A DNA stretch of 15,045 nt from JAFASC01 sp034669525 (lineage in GTDB: Bacteria; Pseudomonadota; Alphaproteobacteria; Rhizobiales; Beijerinckiaceae), in the NCBI GenBank assembly GCA_034669525.1, contig JAXDNH010000184.1, positions 1 through 15,045 of the forward strand, read 5' to 3'. The first letter of the stretch is position 1. Every line of letters begins with the position of its first letter. Positions 6,951-13,972 of the stretch are shown piece by piece. The notes under the pieces are model-generated. The model was not told the DNA's origin and did no database searches. It saw only the letters and a program-made list of their open reading frames with translations. Position numbers and translations under genes: made by a program.

Positions 6951-8042
6951 TCACACAAACTCCGCTTCGACGATCTCGCCGGCGGCAAAACCCTCGCTCT
7001 CGGCGGGAATTGTGAGCCAGGCATCCGCCTCGGCGAGGGCTGCCCAAGAGATATCCCCCGCCGCCAGCGGTTTCCACTGGCCGGCTTCGCATCTAACGAG
7101 CGCGAGGTCGACCATACCCGGTGCCGAGGCGATCTTGCGCGCGAGCGGCAGCGCCGCGGCCGGCCGGGACCCGATAAAGCCGGCGAGCCGATCGAGGGAG
7201 GGACGCGCCAGCATGAGCCAGGCGGCGAGTGTCTCTTCAAGGCGGCCGGGGAGAAGCACTACGGGGGCCGCGTGACCCTCCGCGACGAGGAAGCCGCATG
7301 CAACCGCAGCCCCCGGGCTGACGGCCAAGTCGCGCCCGACAAGCCGCCGCGTCTCCGTGAGCGAACCGACTGCGGATCGAAAAGCCGGCCCCCTCCATCC
7401 GGCGACCATGACCAAGTCCGCGCTTCCCGTGGAGCGGAGCGCATCCGTGAGGCGCGCCTCCGGCACGTAGGCGATGTTGACATCAGCGCCCGCCTTGGCG
7501 ACGAGGTCCATCACCAACGCCGCACATGGGGAGGAGCCCTTTGGCGCAATGACGACAACAGCGGGGACGCGGACCGGCACCTCGGTCAGCCTGGCGGCGC
7601 GGAGCACCGCAACCTGCAAGCCTCCGAGACGCGTCCCTGCAGGGACGATCACCCGGCCGGCCCTGAGATCGCCGCCAGCCTGGCGCATCTGACGGCCCGG
7701 CGCGACCGTGGCGATAATCTCCGCCCCGCCCGGCGCCTGGCGGACATCATCAACGTCAAGGATCGCATCGCTGCCGGGTGGAAGCGCCTCACCGGCTTCG
7801 AGCAAAGGCGGCATTTCCGAAAGCAGATTCGGCAGGTAGGAGGAGGCGCCAACCGTTGCCCGCGCGGCGATTGCGTAGCCGCGCTCAAGCGCCAGCGCGC
7901 CAGGGGGAAGGTTCCCCGGCGCCAGCACATCCTCGGCCAGAACGAGCCCCCCGGCCTTGGCGGTCGCCATGCTGGTCATGGCAACCGGCTCGATCTTCGC
8001 TAAGAAGGCCGTCCGAGCCTCAATGAGCGGGACGAGCCTCAC
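6951..8042 (-). CDS. Degenerate MoeA-like protein lacking the catalytic motifs
   Basis: This 363-residue protein follows the MoeA layout from end to end but with changed motifs. MoeA's DNSAVDGYAV becomes PPGALALERGYAI (46-58), so the active-site Asp is lost. STGDE becomes APKGS (166-170). The TSGGVSTGEED loop becomes VAGWRGPAFRS (213-223). KPGRP becomes SPGAA (242-246). Only the LPG turn (264-266) and the C-terminal domain ending AEADAWLTIPAESEGFAAGE remain clearly MoeA-like. It starts at GTG 8042-8040 with GGAG eight bases upstream (8054-8051). It is the first gene of the operon and lies just before the MoeA-PBP fusion. Because the frame is clean over 363 codons and sits in an operon, it looks like a maintained pseudo-enzyme and not a decaying gene. 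It may bind molybdopterin or scaffold the other MoeA proteins. That role is inference. Confidence 0.8.
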   Translation of the reverse strand: MRLVPLIEARTAFLAKIEPVAMTSMATAKAGGLVLAEDVLAPGNLPPGALALERGYAIAARATVGASSYLPNLLSEMPPLLEAGEALPPGSDAILDVDDVRQAPGGAEIIATVAPGRQMRQAGGDLRAGRVIVPAGTRLGGLQVAVLRAARLTEVPVRVPAVVVIAPKGSSPCAALVMDLVAKAGADVNIAYVPEARLTDALRSTGSADLVMVAGWRGPAFRSAVGSLTETRRLVGRDLAVSPGAAVACGFLVAEGHAAPVVLLPGRLEETLAAWLMLARPSLDRLAGFIGSRPAAALPLARKIASAPGMVDLALVRCEAGQWKPLAAGDISWAALAEADAWLTIPAESEGFAAGEIVEAEFV

Positions 8043-8088
8043 ACTTCGATCTCCGGCATTCGAGTTCTACGCCGCACAAGAGAGCATA
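8043..8088. promoter_or_regulatory. 46-bp divergent intergenic region, MoeA operon / tusA-like gene
   Basis: Only 46 bases separate the two divergent start codons. Both ribosome binding sites lie inside it: GGAG for the minus-strand MoeA-like gene at 8054-8051 and AAGAGAG for the plus-strand TusA-like gene at 8078-8084. Hence at least one of the two promoters must overlap the 5' end of the opposite gene, which favours coordinated or mutually exclusive transcription. I see no convincing -35/-10 pair and no FNR- or ModE-like palindrome. Confidence 0.5.
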
Positions 8089-8331
8089 ATGAGCGACGAT
8101 ACCACCCTGCCGGTCCGGCTCGACCTGCGCGGTCTCAAATGCCCGCTTCCGGCGCTGCGCACGCGCAAGGCGCTGAGGCAGGCGGCTGCGGGTCAGCGCT
8201 TCATTGTCGAATGCACCGACCCTCTGTCTACGATCGATATTCCCAACCTGCTCCGCGAAACCGGCGATGATCTCGAGGCGCAGGAGAGCGCAGAGGGACT
8301 GCACGTCTTTCGCGTCCGACGCCGCGGCTGA
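8089..8331 (+). CDS. TusA/SirA-family sulfurtransferase
   Basis: The 80-residue protein carries the TusA-family signature DLRGLKCPLPALRTRKAL (12-29), with the persulfide-carrying Cys18 in the CPxP motif (CPLP), followed by the alpha/beta fold typical of the family, ending in a short C-terminal strand. Length matches the family (about 80 residues). The ATG at 8089 is preceded by AAGAGAG (8078-8084). TusA-type proteins pass sulfur as a Cys persulfide in tRNA thiolation and in molybdenum cofactor metabolism. Its divergent position, 46 bases from the MoeA/MobB operon, suggests a role in supplying sulfur to molybdopterin or to the mature cofactor, as FdhD-dependent formate dehydrogenases require. 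The family is certain; the pathway is inferred from position. It is not named tusA because several paralogous families share this fold. Confidence 0.88.
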   Translation: MSDDTTLPVRLDLRGLKCPLPALRTRKALRQAAAGQRFIVECTDPLSTIDIPNLLRETGDDLEAQESAEGLHVFRVRRRG

Positions 8332-8450
8332 AATCCAGTGCGCCAAATTTCGGGAACCAAGCGTAGCTGTGGCGGTTGTTTACGAAAGAAGGCCAGACTC
8401 CGGCTTTCGGCCCGGCCATACGGTCGCGCTTCTGCTCCGAGGAACCCGTC

Positions 8451-8729
8451 ATGCGCCGCATCGCCCCGCTCGCTCTTACCCTGGCCGCCTCAGCAGCGGC
8501 CCTTCTCACCATCGTCGGCAGCGCCGAGGCGCAGGACCGCTACCGCCGCGGTTACGTCATCACCGGCGAGCGGCCACTGACCGTGACACGCCGCTCTTGG
8601 CTCGATCCCGGGCCGGTCGTTCAGCCTATGTATGAGCACCGCTACGTCGCGCAGCAGGTCTACTTCAATCAGCTGCCGTTCGAGGCGAGCCACGGCAAGT
8701 TCCTGTTCAATCGCTACACCGGACCCTGA
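8451..8729 (+). CDS. Small secreted protein of unknown function
   Basis: The 92-residue product begins with a clear Sec signal peptide: MRR, a hydrophobic core of about 18 residues, and a probable cleavage after AEA at residue 27. That leaves a mature basic protein of about 65 residues. The mature part has no cysteines or recognised motif, is rich in Tyr and Arg, and ends in an aromatic stretch (YFNQLPFEASHGKFLFNRY, 71-89). The start ATG has a good Shine-Dalgarno, GAGGA (8439-8443), seven bases upstream, and a probable terminator follows 31 bases after the stop. So it is probably transcribed alone. I do not recognise the family. It is likely a short periplasmic or surface protein. Confidence 0.7.
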   Translation: MRRIAPLALTLAASAAALLTIVGSAEAQDRYRRGYVITGERPLTVTRRSWLDPGPVVQPMYEHRYVAQQVYFNQLPFEASHGKFLFNRYTGP

Positions 8730-8760
8730 TCGCCCGCCTCGGCTGAGTAGTTCGTGTTAG

Positions 8761-8786
8761 CGCCGCCGCCCTTCCGGGTGGCGGCG
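8761..8786 (+). terminator. Strong GC hairpin after the small secreted protein gene
   Basis: CGCCGCCGCCC and GGGTGGCGGCG form an 11-base-pair stem (one G-U pair) around a TTCC loop. The stem is very stable, but it is followed by AAATCATTT and not a true T-run, so termination by the intrinsic mechanism is probable, not certain. It separates the small secreted gene from the DUF1036-pyk unit. Confidence 0.55.
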
Positions 8787-8873
8787 AAATCATTTCAGCA
8801 CCTGCTCTCTTGCACCGGTGTCATTCTCTCGCCATGAGGAGGCTTCTTCTTCACGGGCGCTGAACGAGAATCG

Positions 8874-9305
8874 ATGCCGCTTCGCTTTCCTGAAACCGTC
8901 GCCCTTGCCGCCCTTCTTGCGCTCGGCCTCTCGACGGAGGCGTGTGCCGACTTCCGGCTCTGCAACAACACCAATGCCCGCGTCAGCGTATCGCTCGCCT
9001 ACACCGACGGCCAGCGCTGGGTCAGCGAGGGCTGGTGGAACCTGAAATCCAGCGCTTGTGAAACGCTGCTGCGCGGACCTCTGGCGGCGCAGTACTATTA
9101 TGTCTACGCCATGGACGAGCGCGGCGGCGAGTGGAAAGGCAAAGCCTTCATGTGCACGCGCGACCGCGAGTTCCATATCGACGGTCGCGAGGATTGTTTC
9201 GTGCGCGGCTTCGATCGCACCGGCTTTTTCGAGATCGACACCGGCAAGGACGCCAAGAACTGGACCGTGCAGTTGACGGATACGGGTCAGGCCCGAAATC
9301 CGTAA
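8874..9305 (+). CDS. DUF1036 family secreted protein
   Basis: The 143-residue protein has an N-terminal signal peptide with probable cleavage after ACA at residue 25. The DUF1036 domain follows: FRLCNNT (27-33), GWWNLKSSACETLLRGPL (53-70), YYYVYAMDERGGEWKGKAFM (74-93) and CFVRGFDRTGFFEIDTG (108-124), ending in WTVQLTD. The mature protein keeps four cysteines (30, 62, 94, 108), enough for two disulfides in the periplasm. Its biochemical function is unknown. As I recall it is common beside pyruvate kinase genes in Hyphomicrobiales; here the gap to pyk is 24 bases, so the two are probably co-transcribed. The Shine-Dalgarno is weak (CGAGAA just upstream), but the signal peptide supports the ATG at 8874. 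Confidence 0.85.
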   Translation: MPLRFPETVALAALLALGLSTEACADFRLCNNTNARVSVSLAYTDGQRWVSEGWWNLKSSACETLLRGPLAAQYYYVYAMDERGGEWKGKAFMCTRDREFHIDGREDCFVRGFDRTGFFEIDTGKDAKNWTVQLTDTGQARNP

Positions 9306-9329
9306 GCTCGCCACCCGCTGGAGCTCTGC

Positions 9330-10757
9330 ATGAGACGGTTGCGCCGTTGCAAGATCGTTGCGACCCTCGGGCCTGCTTCCTGCAACCGCGAGACGCTGGT
9401 CGAGCTCTTCCGCGCCGGTGCAGATATTTTCCGCATCAACATGAGTCATGCCGACCACGCCGCGATGCGCGAGCGCATCCAGATGATCCGCGATGTCGAG
9501 AAGGAGGTCGGCCGGCCCATCGGAATTCTGCTCGATCTGCAGGGGCCAAAACTCAGGATCGGTGAGTTCGCGGATGGCGGTGTCTATCTGACAAAAGGCG
9601 CGGAGTTTACGCTCGATTGCGATCCCGCACCTGGAAATGCCGAACGCGTGCGGCTGCCCCATCCTGAAATTTTAAGTGCGCTGCACCCGGGCAATACGGT
9701 TCTGGTCGATGACGGCAAAGTTCGTCTGCACATTGTCGAGGCGTCGCGTGAGAAGGCGAAGGCGATCGTCGACGTTCCGGGAAAGATTTCCAATCGCAAG
9801 GGCGTAAGTCTGCCGGATACCGAAATCCCCGTCTCCTCGATGACGGAAAAGGATCGCGCCGATCTTGATGCCGGCCTTAATGAAGGCGTCGACTGGGTTG
9901 CGGTCTCGTTCGTGCAGCGGCCGGACGACATCGCGGAAGTGAAGAAATTCGCGCGTGGCCGCGCACTTGTCATGGCGAAGATCGAGAAACCGCAGGCGAT
10001 CAACCGGCTCGACGAGATCATGGAAATGTCCGACGCGCTCATGGTCGCGCGCGGCGATCTCGGCGTCGAAATGCCGCTCGAGCGCGTACCCGGGCTTCAA
10101 AAGCGCATGACGCGTCTGGGGCGTCGCTTCGGGAAACCGGTCGTCGTCGCGACGCAGATGCTCGAATCCATGATCTCGTCGCCGGTGCCGACGCGCGCCG
10201 AAGTTTCCGACGTTGCGACGGCGGTGTTCGAAGGCGCCGATGCCGTAATGCTTTCCGCCGAAAGCGCATCGGGCCAGTTCCCGGTCGAGGCGGTCGCCAC
10301 GATGAACCGGATTGCCGAGGAAGTTGAAAAAGATGCGGTCTACCGCGCTGTCATTGAAGCACAGCGCGCCGCAGCACCCGATCCGACCGGCGCCGATGCG
10401 ATCGCCATGGCGGCGCGCGACGTCGCGGAGACGCTGGAATTAAAGGCGGTGTGCGCCTGGACGTTCTCGGGCTCGACCGTATTTCGCCTCGCCCGCGAGC
10501 GGCCGGAGCCGCCGATATTGGCGCTGACACCGAACGCTGCAACGGCACGGCGTCTGGCGCTTGTGTGGGGCGTGCATGCGGTGGTTACAAAAGACGCAGA
10601 CGACATCGACGACATGGCGAAACGCGCCTGCAAATTCTCCAACCGCGAAGGCTTTTCACAGGAAGGCGATCGCGTGATTATCGTTGCCGGCGTTCCCTTT
10701 GGGACACCGGGTGCGACCAACATGGTGCGTATCGCGTTTGCCGGCGCGGAGCGATAG
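9330..10757 (+). CDS. pyk: Pyruvate kinase
   Basis: The enzyme transfers phosphate from phosphoenolpyruvate to ADP, giving pyruvate and ATP, the last step of lower glycolysis and of the Entner-Doudoroff route. The 475-residue product shows KIVATLGPAS (8-17), FRINMSH (34-40), LDLQGPKLRIG (68-78), and the active-site block MAKIEKPQAI (215-224) with catalytic Lys217 and metal-binding Glu219. ARGDLGVEMP (240-249, Asp243), ATQMLESM (274-281) and MLSAESASGQFPVEAV (307-322) follow, then the C-terminal allosteric domain. Length is normal for a bacterial enzyme. The ATG at 9330 has GGAG (9320-9323) six bases upstream. INMSH and DLQGPK replace the more common LNFSH and DTKGPE; I take this as an alphaproteobacterial variant, not a defect. 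Confidence 0.96.
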   Translation: MRRLRRCKIVATLGPASCNRETLVELFRAGADIFRINMSHADHAAMRERIQMIRDVEKEVGRPIGILLDLQGPKLRIGEFADGGVYLTKGAEFTLDCDPAPGNAERVRLPHPEILSALHPGNTVLVDDGKVRLHIVEASREKAKAIVDVPGKISNRKGVSLPDTEIPVSSMTEKDRADLDAGLNEGVDWVAVSFVQRPDDIAEVKKFARGRALVMAKIEKPQAINRLDEIMEMSDALMVARGDLGVEMPLERVPGLQKRMTRLGRRFGKPVVVATQMLESMISSPVPTRAEVSDVATAVFEGADAVMLSAESASGQFPVEAVATMNRIAEEVEKDAVYRAVIEAQRAAAPDPTGADAIAMAARDVAETLELKAVCAWTFSGSTVFRLARERPEPPILALTPNAATARRLALVWGVHAVVTKDADDIDDMAKRACKFSNREGFSQEGDRVIIVAGVPFGTPGATNMVRIAFAGAER

Positions 10758-10788
10758 CTCGCAAGTTAACAGCCTAGCCACTGATAAA

Positions 10789-10802
10789 TTGCCTGACGGC
10801 AA
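10789..10802 (-). terminator. Short hairpin between pyk and the dehydrogenase gene
   Basis: On the minus strand, TTGCC-GTCA-GGCAA folds into a 5-base-pair stem followed by TTTAT. It begins 3 bases after the dehydrogenase stop codon. The stem is short, so this is a weak candidate terminator. It lies in the 48-base convergent gap and could serve both directions. Confidence 0.35.
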
Positions 10803-10805
10803 GAA

Positions 10806-11807
10806 TCACGGCTGCCCGCTGCCGCCCGCCGATCCATAAACCTGGCCCGTCGCGAAGCTGGCGTCTGCCGCCGCGAGCTGGACATAGATGGAGGCGAGTT
10901 CCGCCGGTTGTCCCGGCCGGCCCAGCGGAGTCATACCGCCGAACTTTTCCAGCTTTTCCTGGGTCGCTCCGCCGCTGACCTGTAACGGCGTCCAGATTGG
11001 CCCGGGAGCCACGGCGTTGACGCGAATGCCCTTTGGCGCAAGCTGTTTGGCCAGCGATTTGACGTAGTTCATCGTCGCCGCTTTCGTTTGTGCGTAATCA
11101 TACAAATCCGGAGATGGATCATAAGCCTGCTCAGATGCGGTTCCGATGATCACAGAGCCCGGCCGCAGATGCGGCAGGGCCGCCTTGATGATCCAGAATG
11201 GCGCATAGATGTTTGTTTTCATTGTCCAGTCGAACTGCTCGGTCGTAATGTCCAGAATCGATTGATGTGCTTGCTGCCGGCCGGCGTTACAGACGACGAT
11301 GTCGAGACCGCCAAGGCCGCGTACCGCTTCGTCCACTAAACGCCGACAGAACACCTCTTCGCGGAGGTCGCCGGGAATCGCGAGCCCTTTCCTGCCCGCC
11401 TCTTTGATCAGCGCGATCACGTCGCGCGCATCCGGTTCCTCGGTGGGAAAATAGTTGATCGCCACGTCGGCGCCTTCGCGCGCATAAGCGATCGCCGCTG
11501 CGCGGCCCATGCCGGAATCGCCGCCGGTGATCAGCGCTTTGCGTCCGGCCAATCGCCCGGAGCCTTTGTAGCTCGTCTCGCCGTGATCGGGCGGCGGCGT
11601 CATTTTGCTGGCGAGACCCGGCCATTCCTGTTCCTGCCTCTGGAAAGGGGGCTTCGGATATTTTGTGACCGGGTCCTGCATTGTTGACGCGGCCGTTGCG
11701 GGATCGGCGCCGACCGCGGCGGCCGGCGCGCTCACGCCGGCGACCAAGCCGGTCGCAAGCCCGCCGACGACGAGGCGTCGCGACGTGTCTGTATCTTCGG
11801 ATCTCAT
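10806..11807 (-). CDS. YghA-like short-chain dehydrogenase with a Tat-type signal
   Basis: This NAD(P)-dependent short-chain dehydrogenase/reductase has 333 residues. From about residue 66 it closely resembles Escherichia coli YghA: SKMTPPPDHGETSY (67-80), the nucleotide-binding TGGDSGMGRAAAIAYAREGA (94-113), NAG (174-176), a Ser in IIGTASEQAY (220-229), catalytic YAQTK (Tyr238, Lys242), and VNAVAPGPIWTPLQVSGG (263-280). Unlike YghA it carries about 45 extra N-terminal residues with SRRLVVGG (9-16) followed by a hydrophobic, Ala-rich segment ending APAAAVGA, which looks like a twin-arginine export signal. The protein may therefore fold with its cofactor in the cytoplasm and be exported to the periplasm. 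The start is secure: AGAGGTGA lies just upstream of the ATG. The substrate is unknown. Confidence 0.88.
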   Translation of the reverse strand: MRSEDTDTSRRLVVGGLATGLVAGVSAPAAAVGADPATAASTMQDPVTKYPKPPFQRQEQEWPGLASKMTPPPDHGETSYKGSGRLAGRKALITGGDSGMGRAAAIAYAREGADVAINYFPTEEPDARDVIALIKEAGRKGLAIPGDLREEVFCRRLVDEAVRGLGGLDIVVCNAGRQQAHQSILDITTEQFDWTMKTNIYAPFWIIKAALPHLRPGSVIIGTASEQAYDPSPDLYDYAQTKAATMNYVKSLAKQLAPKGIRVNAVAPGPIWTPLQVSGGATQEKLEKFGGMTPLGRPGQPAELASIYVQLAAADASFATGQVYGSAGGSGQP

Positions 11808-11964
11808 GGGATCACCTCTGTGAATCCGAGAGAAACGCCTCCCGCGAGTTTGCGTTCACGCGGCAAGCCGCCGCGTCAGGGCTCCAATCAACTTGGTCTT
11901 GACCTTGCAGCGAGCCCCTGTTTCAACGCGCGCTCTTTTCCCGCCTTCCCCGGAGCTTTCGCCT
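11808..11964. promoter_or_regulatory. Divergent intergenic region, dehydrogenase / homospermidine synthase
   Basis: This 157-base gap must hold both promoters. The Shine-Dalgarno of the dehydrogenase (AGAGGTGA on the minus strand) lies at its left end, and GGAG for homospermidine synthase (11952-11955) at its right end. A possible plus-strand promoter is TTGACC (11899-11904) with TTCAAC 17 bases later (11922-11927); the -10 match is poor. A perfect GCGGC-AA-GCCGC palindrome sits at 11860-11871 and could be an operator, though short GC palindromes are common at this base composition. Confidence 0.3.
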
Positions 11965-13398
11965 ATGCCGCAACGGCCCGTTCACGCGCGCATCACCGGC
12001 CCAATTGTGATGATCGGCTTTGGTTCGATCGGGCGCGGCACATTGCCGCTCATCGAACGGCATTTCGATTTCGACCGCGCGCGCTTCACCGTCATCGATC
12101 CTGAGGACGCGGACCGGGGACTGCTCGATCAGCGCGGCATTCGCTTCGAGCATCTCGCTATTACGCGGGAGAATTACCGCGACGTTCTAGGCAGCCTGCT
12201 GAAGGAAGGCGAAGGGCAGGGCTTTTGCGTCAATCTTTCCGTCGATACATCGTCGCTGGACATCATGAAATTCTGTCGCGAGATCGGTGTCCTTTATATC
12301 GACACGGTCGTCGAGCCGTGGCCAGGCTTCTATTTCGACAAATCGCTCGGGCCGGAGGCGCGCTCGAATTACGCGTTGCGCGAGACGGTGCTTGCGGCCA
12401 AGCGCGAGCAGCCGGGGGGCACGACAGCGGTCTCGTGCTGCGGCGCCAATCCCGGCATGGTGTCGTGGTTCGTCAAGCAGGCCATGCTCAATCTCGCCGC
12501 CGATTTCGGCGACAAAGGCGGCGAACCGAAAACGCGCGAAGAATGGGCGGAGCTTGCCCAACGTCTCGAGATCAAAGGCATCCACATTGCCGAACGCGAC
12601 ACGCAGCATGCGCAAAAACACAAGCCATTGAACGTATTCGTCAATACATGGTCCGTCGAAGGGTTCCTGTCCGAAGGCATGCAGCCGGCGGAACTTGGCT
12701 GGGGCACACACGAGAAATGGATGCCGGACAATGCCGGCAAGCATCGGACCGGCTGCGGCGCCGCGATTTATCTGAAGCAGCCCGGCGCCAATACGCGTGT
12801 GCGATCGTGGACGCCGACGGCGCGCGCGCAATACGGCTTTCTTGTCACACACAACGAGTCGATCTCGATTGCGGATTACTTCACGGTGCGCAGCTGGCTT
12901 GGACTCGCGAGCTACCGTCCGACCTGCCATTACGCCTATCATCCTTGTGATGACGCGGTTTTATCCCTCCACGAACTTTTCGGCCGCGCCGGTGTCGTGC
13001 AGCCCGACAATCATATCCTGACCGAGAACGAGGTTGTCGACGGCATCGATGAACTCGGCGTGCTTGTCTACGGCCACAAGAAGAACGCCTATTGGTATGG
13101 TTCGCAGCTCTCGATCGACGAGACGCGGCGCATCGCGCCGTATCAGAACGCGACGGGCTTGCAGGTGACCTCGGCCGTGCTCGCCGGGATGGTGTGGGCG
13201 CTGGAGAATCCTGAAGCCGGAATTGTCGAGGCGGACGAGATGGATTTCCGCCGCTGCCTCGAGGTGCAGCGGCCTTATCTGGGTCCGATGGTCGGCGTCT
13301 ACACAGACTGGACGCCCCTGACGGATCGGCCGGGATTGTTCCCGGAAGACATTGACGCCTCCGATCCCTGGCAATTCCGCAACGTGCTGGTGCGGTAG
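11965..13398 (+). CDS. hss: Homospermidine synthase
   Basis: The enzyme makes sym-homospermidine from two putrescines (or from putrescine and spermidine), using NAD as a catalytic prosthetic group in the cytoplasm. The 477-residue product equals the Blastochloris viridis enzyme in length and is very similar throughout. The nucleotide-binding loop is GFGSIGRG (18-25). Residues reported as important in the B. viridis structure are present at the same numbers: Glu117 (VVEP), Asn162 (GANPG), Glu210 (HIAE) and Trp229 (VNTWS). The ATG at 11965 has GGAG nine bases upstream; an earlier in-frame ATG at 11893 would add 24 non-conserved residues. The gene ends 3 bases from the convergent ruvC stop. Homospermidine is a major polyamine of many Hyphomicrobiales, which fits the host. 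Confidence 0.96.
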   Translation: MPQRPVHARITGPIVMIGFGSIGRGTLPLIERHFDFDRARFTVIDPEDADRGLLDQRGIRFEHLAITRENYRDVLGSLLKEGEGQGFCVNLSVDTSSLDIMKFCREIGVLYIDTVVEPWPGFYFDKSLGPEARSNYALRETVLAAKREQPGGTTAVSCCGANPGMVSWFVKQAMLNLAADFGDKGGEPKTREEWAELAQRLEIKGIHIAERDTQHAQKHKPLNVFVNTWSVEGFLSEGMQPAELGWGTHEKWMPDNAGKHRTGCGAAIYLKQPGANTRVRSWTPTARAQYGFLVTHNESISIADYFTVRSWLGLASYRPTCHYAYHPCDDAVLSLHELFGRAGVVQPDNHILTENEVVDGIDELGVLVYGHKKNAYWYGSQLSIDETRRIAPYQNATGLQVTSAVLAGMVWALENPEAGIVEADEMDFRRCLEVQRPYLGPMVGVYTDWTPLTDRPGLFPEDIDASDPWQFRNVLVR

Positions 13399-13401
13399 GC
13401 C

Positions 13402-13905
13402 TCAGGCCGACAGCCGCTTTCGCGCGGCGCGATGCTGCGCGTGGGTGATCGCGACGGCGAGCGCGTCGGCGGCGTCGGCGGTGGCGGCATCGCTTTTCGG
13501 CAGAAGAATGCGCACCATCATCGCGACTTGCGTTTTCTCGGCGTGACCGGCGCCAACAACCGTCTTTTTCACAAGGTTCGCCGCATATTCTGCGACTTCG
13601 AGTCCGGCGAGCGCAGGCACCGCCAGCGCGATGCCGCGTGCATGCCCGAGTTTCAGCGCCGATTGCGGATCGCGGTTGACGAATGTCTCCTCGACAGCCG
13701 CTTCATGCGGCGCATGTGCGGCGATGATTTTCGCCAAGCCTTCATGCAGCTGGCGCAGACGCGCGGCGGTTGTCAGCTTGTCATCCGAACGCACGCAGCC
13801 GCAGGCGATAAAGGAGAGCCGCGAGCCCTGCGCCTCGATGATGCCCCAGCCCGTGGTGCGCAGACCGGGATCGATACCGATGATGCGAATCGGGGCGGGA
13901 AGCAT
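13402..13905 (-). CDS. ruvC: Holliday junction resolvase RuvC
   Basis: RuvC is the dimeric endonuclease that cuts Holliday junctions symmetrically during recombinational repair, working with RuvAB. The 167-residue protein has all four catalytic acids: Asp12 in IIGIDPG, Glu72 in AVEETF, and Asp144 and Asp147 in ADAADALAVAITH. The motif NRDPQSALKLGHARG (77-91) is also typical. The ATG at 13905 places the first catalytic Asp at the usual distance from the N-terminus; 25 upstream in-frame codons are not conserved in character, and the ribosome site is weak (AGG). The gene follows yebC by 67 bases, the common arrangement. However, the usual next genes, ruvA and ruvB, are absent: ruvC is followed instead by the convergent hss gene. 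Confidence 0.96.
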   Translation of the reverse strand: MLPAPIRIIGIDPGLRTTGWGIIEAQGSRLSFIACGCVRSDDKLTTAARLRQLHEGLAKIIAAHAPHEAAVEETFVNRDPQSALKLGHARGIALAVPALAGLEVAEYAANLVKKTVVGAGHAEKTQVAMMVRILLPKSDAATADAADALAVAITHAQHRAARKRLSA

Positions 13906-13972
13906 GCGCGATGATAGGCCTGGAATGATCGTGCGCACCAGGAGGTGCGCGGTCCCAGCGCCAATCCCGGTG

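Noticed and set aside
6938..7240. A 101-codon N-terminal extension of the MoeA-PBP fusion starting at an ATG at 7240.
   Set aside because: It would overlap the upstream MoeA-like gene by about 290 bases in another frame, and its residues are Arg/Ser/Pro-rich and unlike MoeA. The ATG at 6937 lies right after the upstream stop.
8834..8863. A nine-codon frame (MRRLLLHGR) just upstream of the DUF1036 gene that could be a leader peptide.
   Set aside because: It has no ribosome binding site of its own, no run of regulatory codons and no alternative hairpins. Chance is the simpler explanation.
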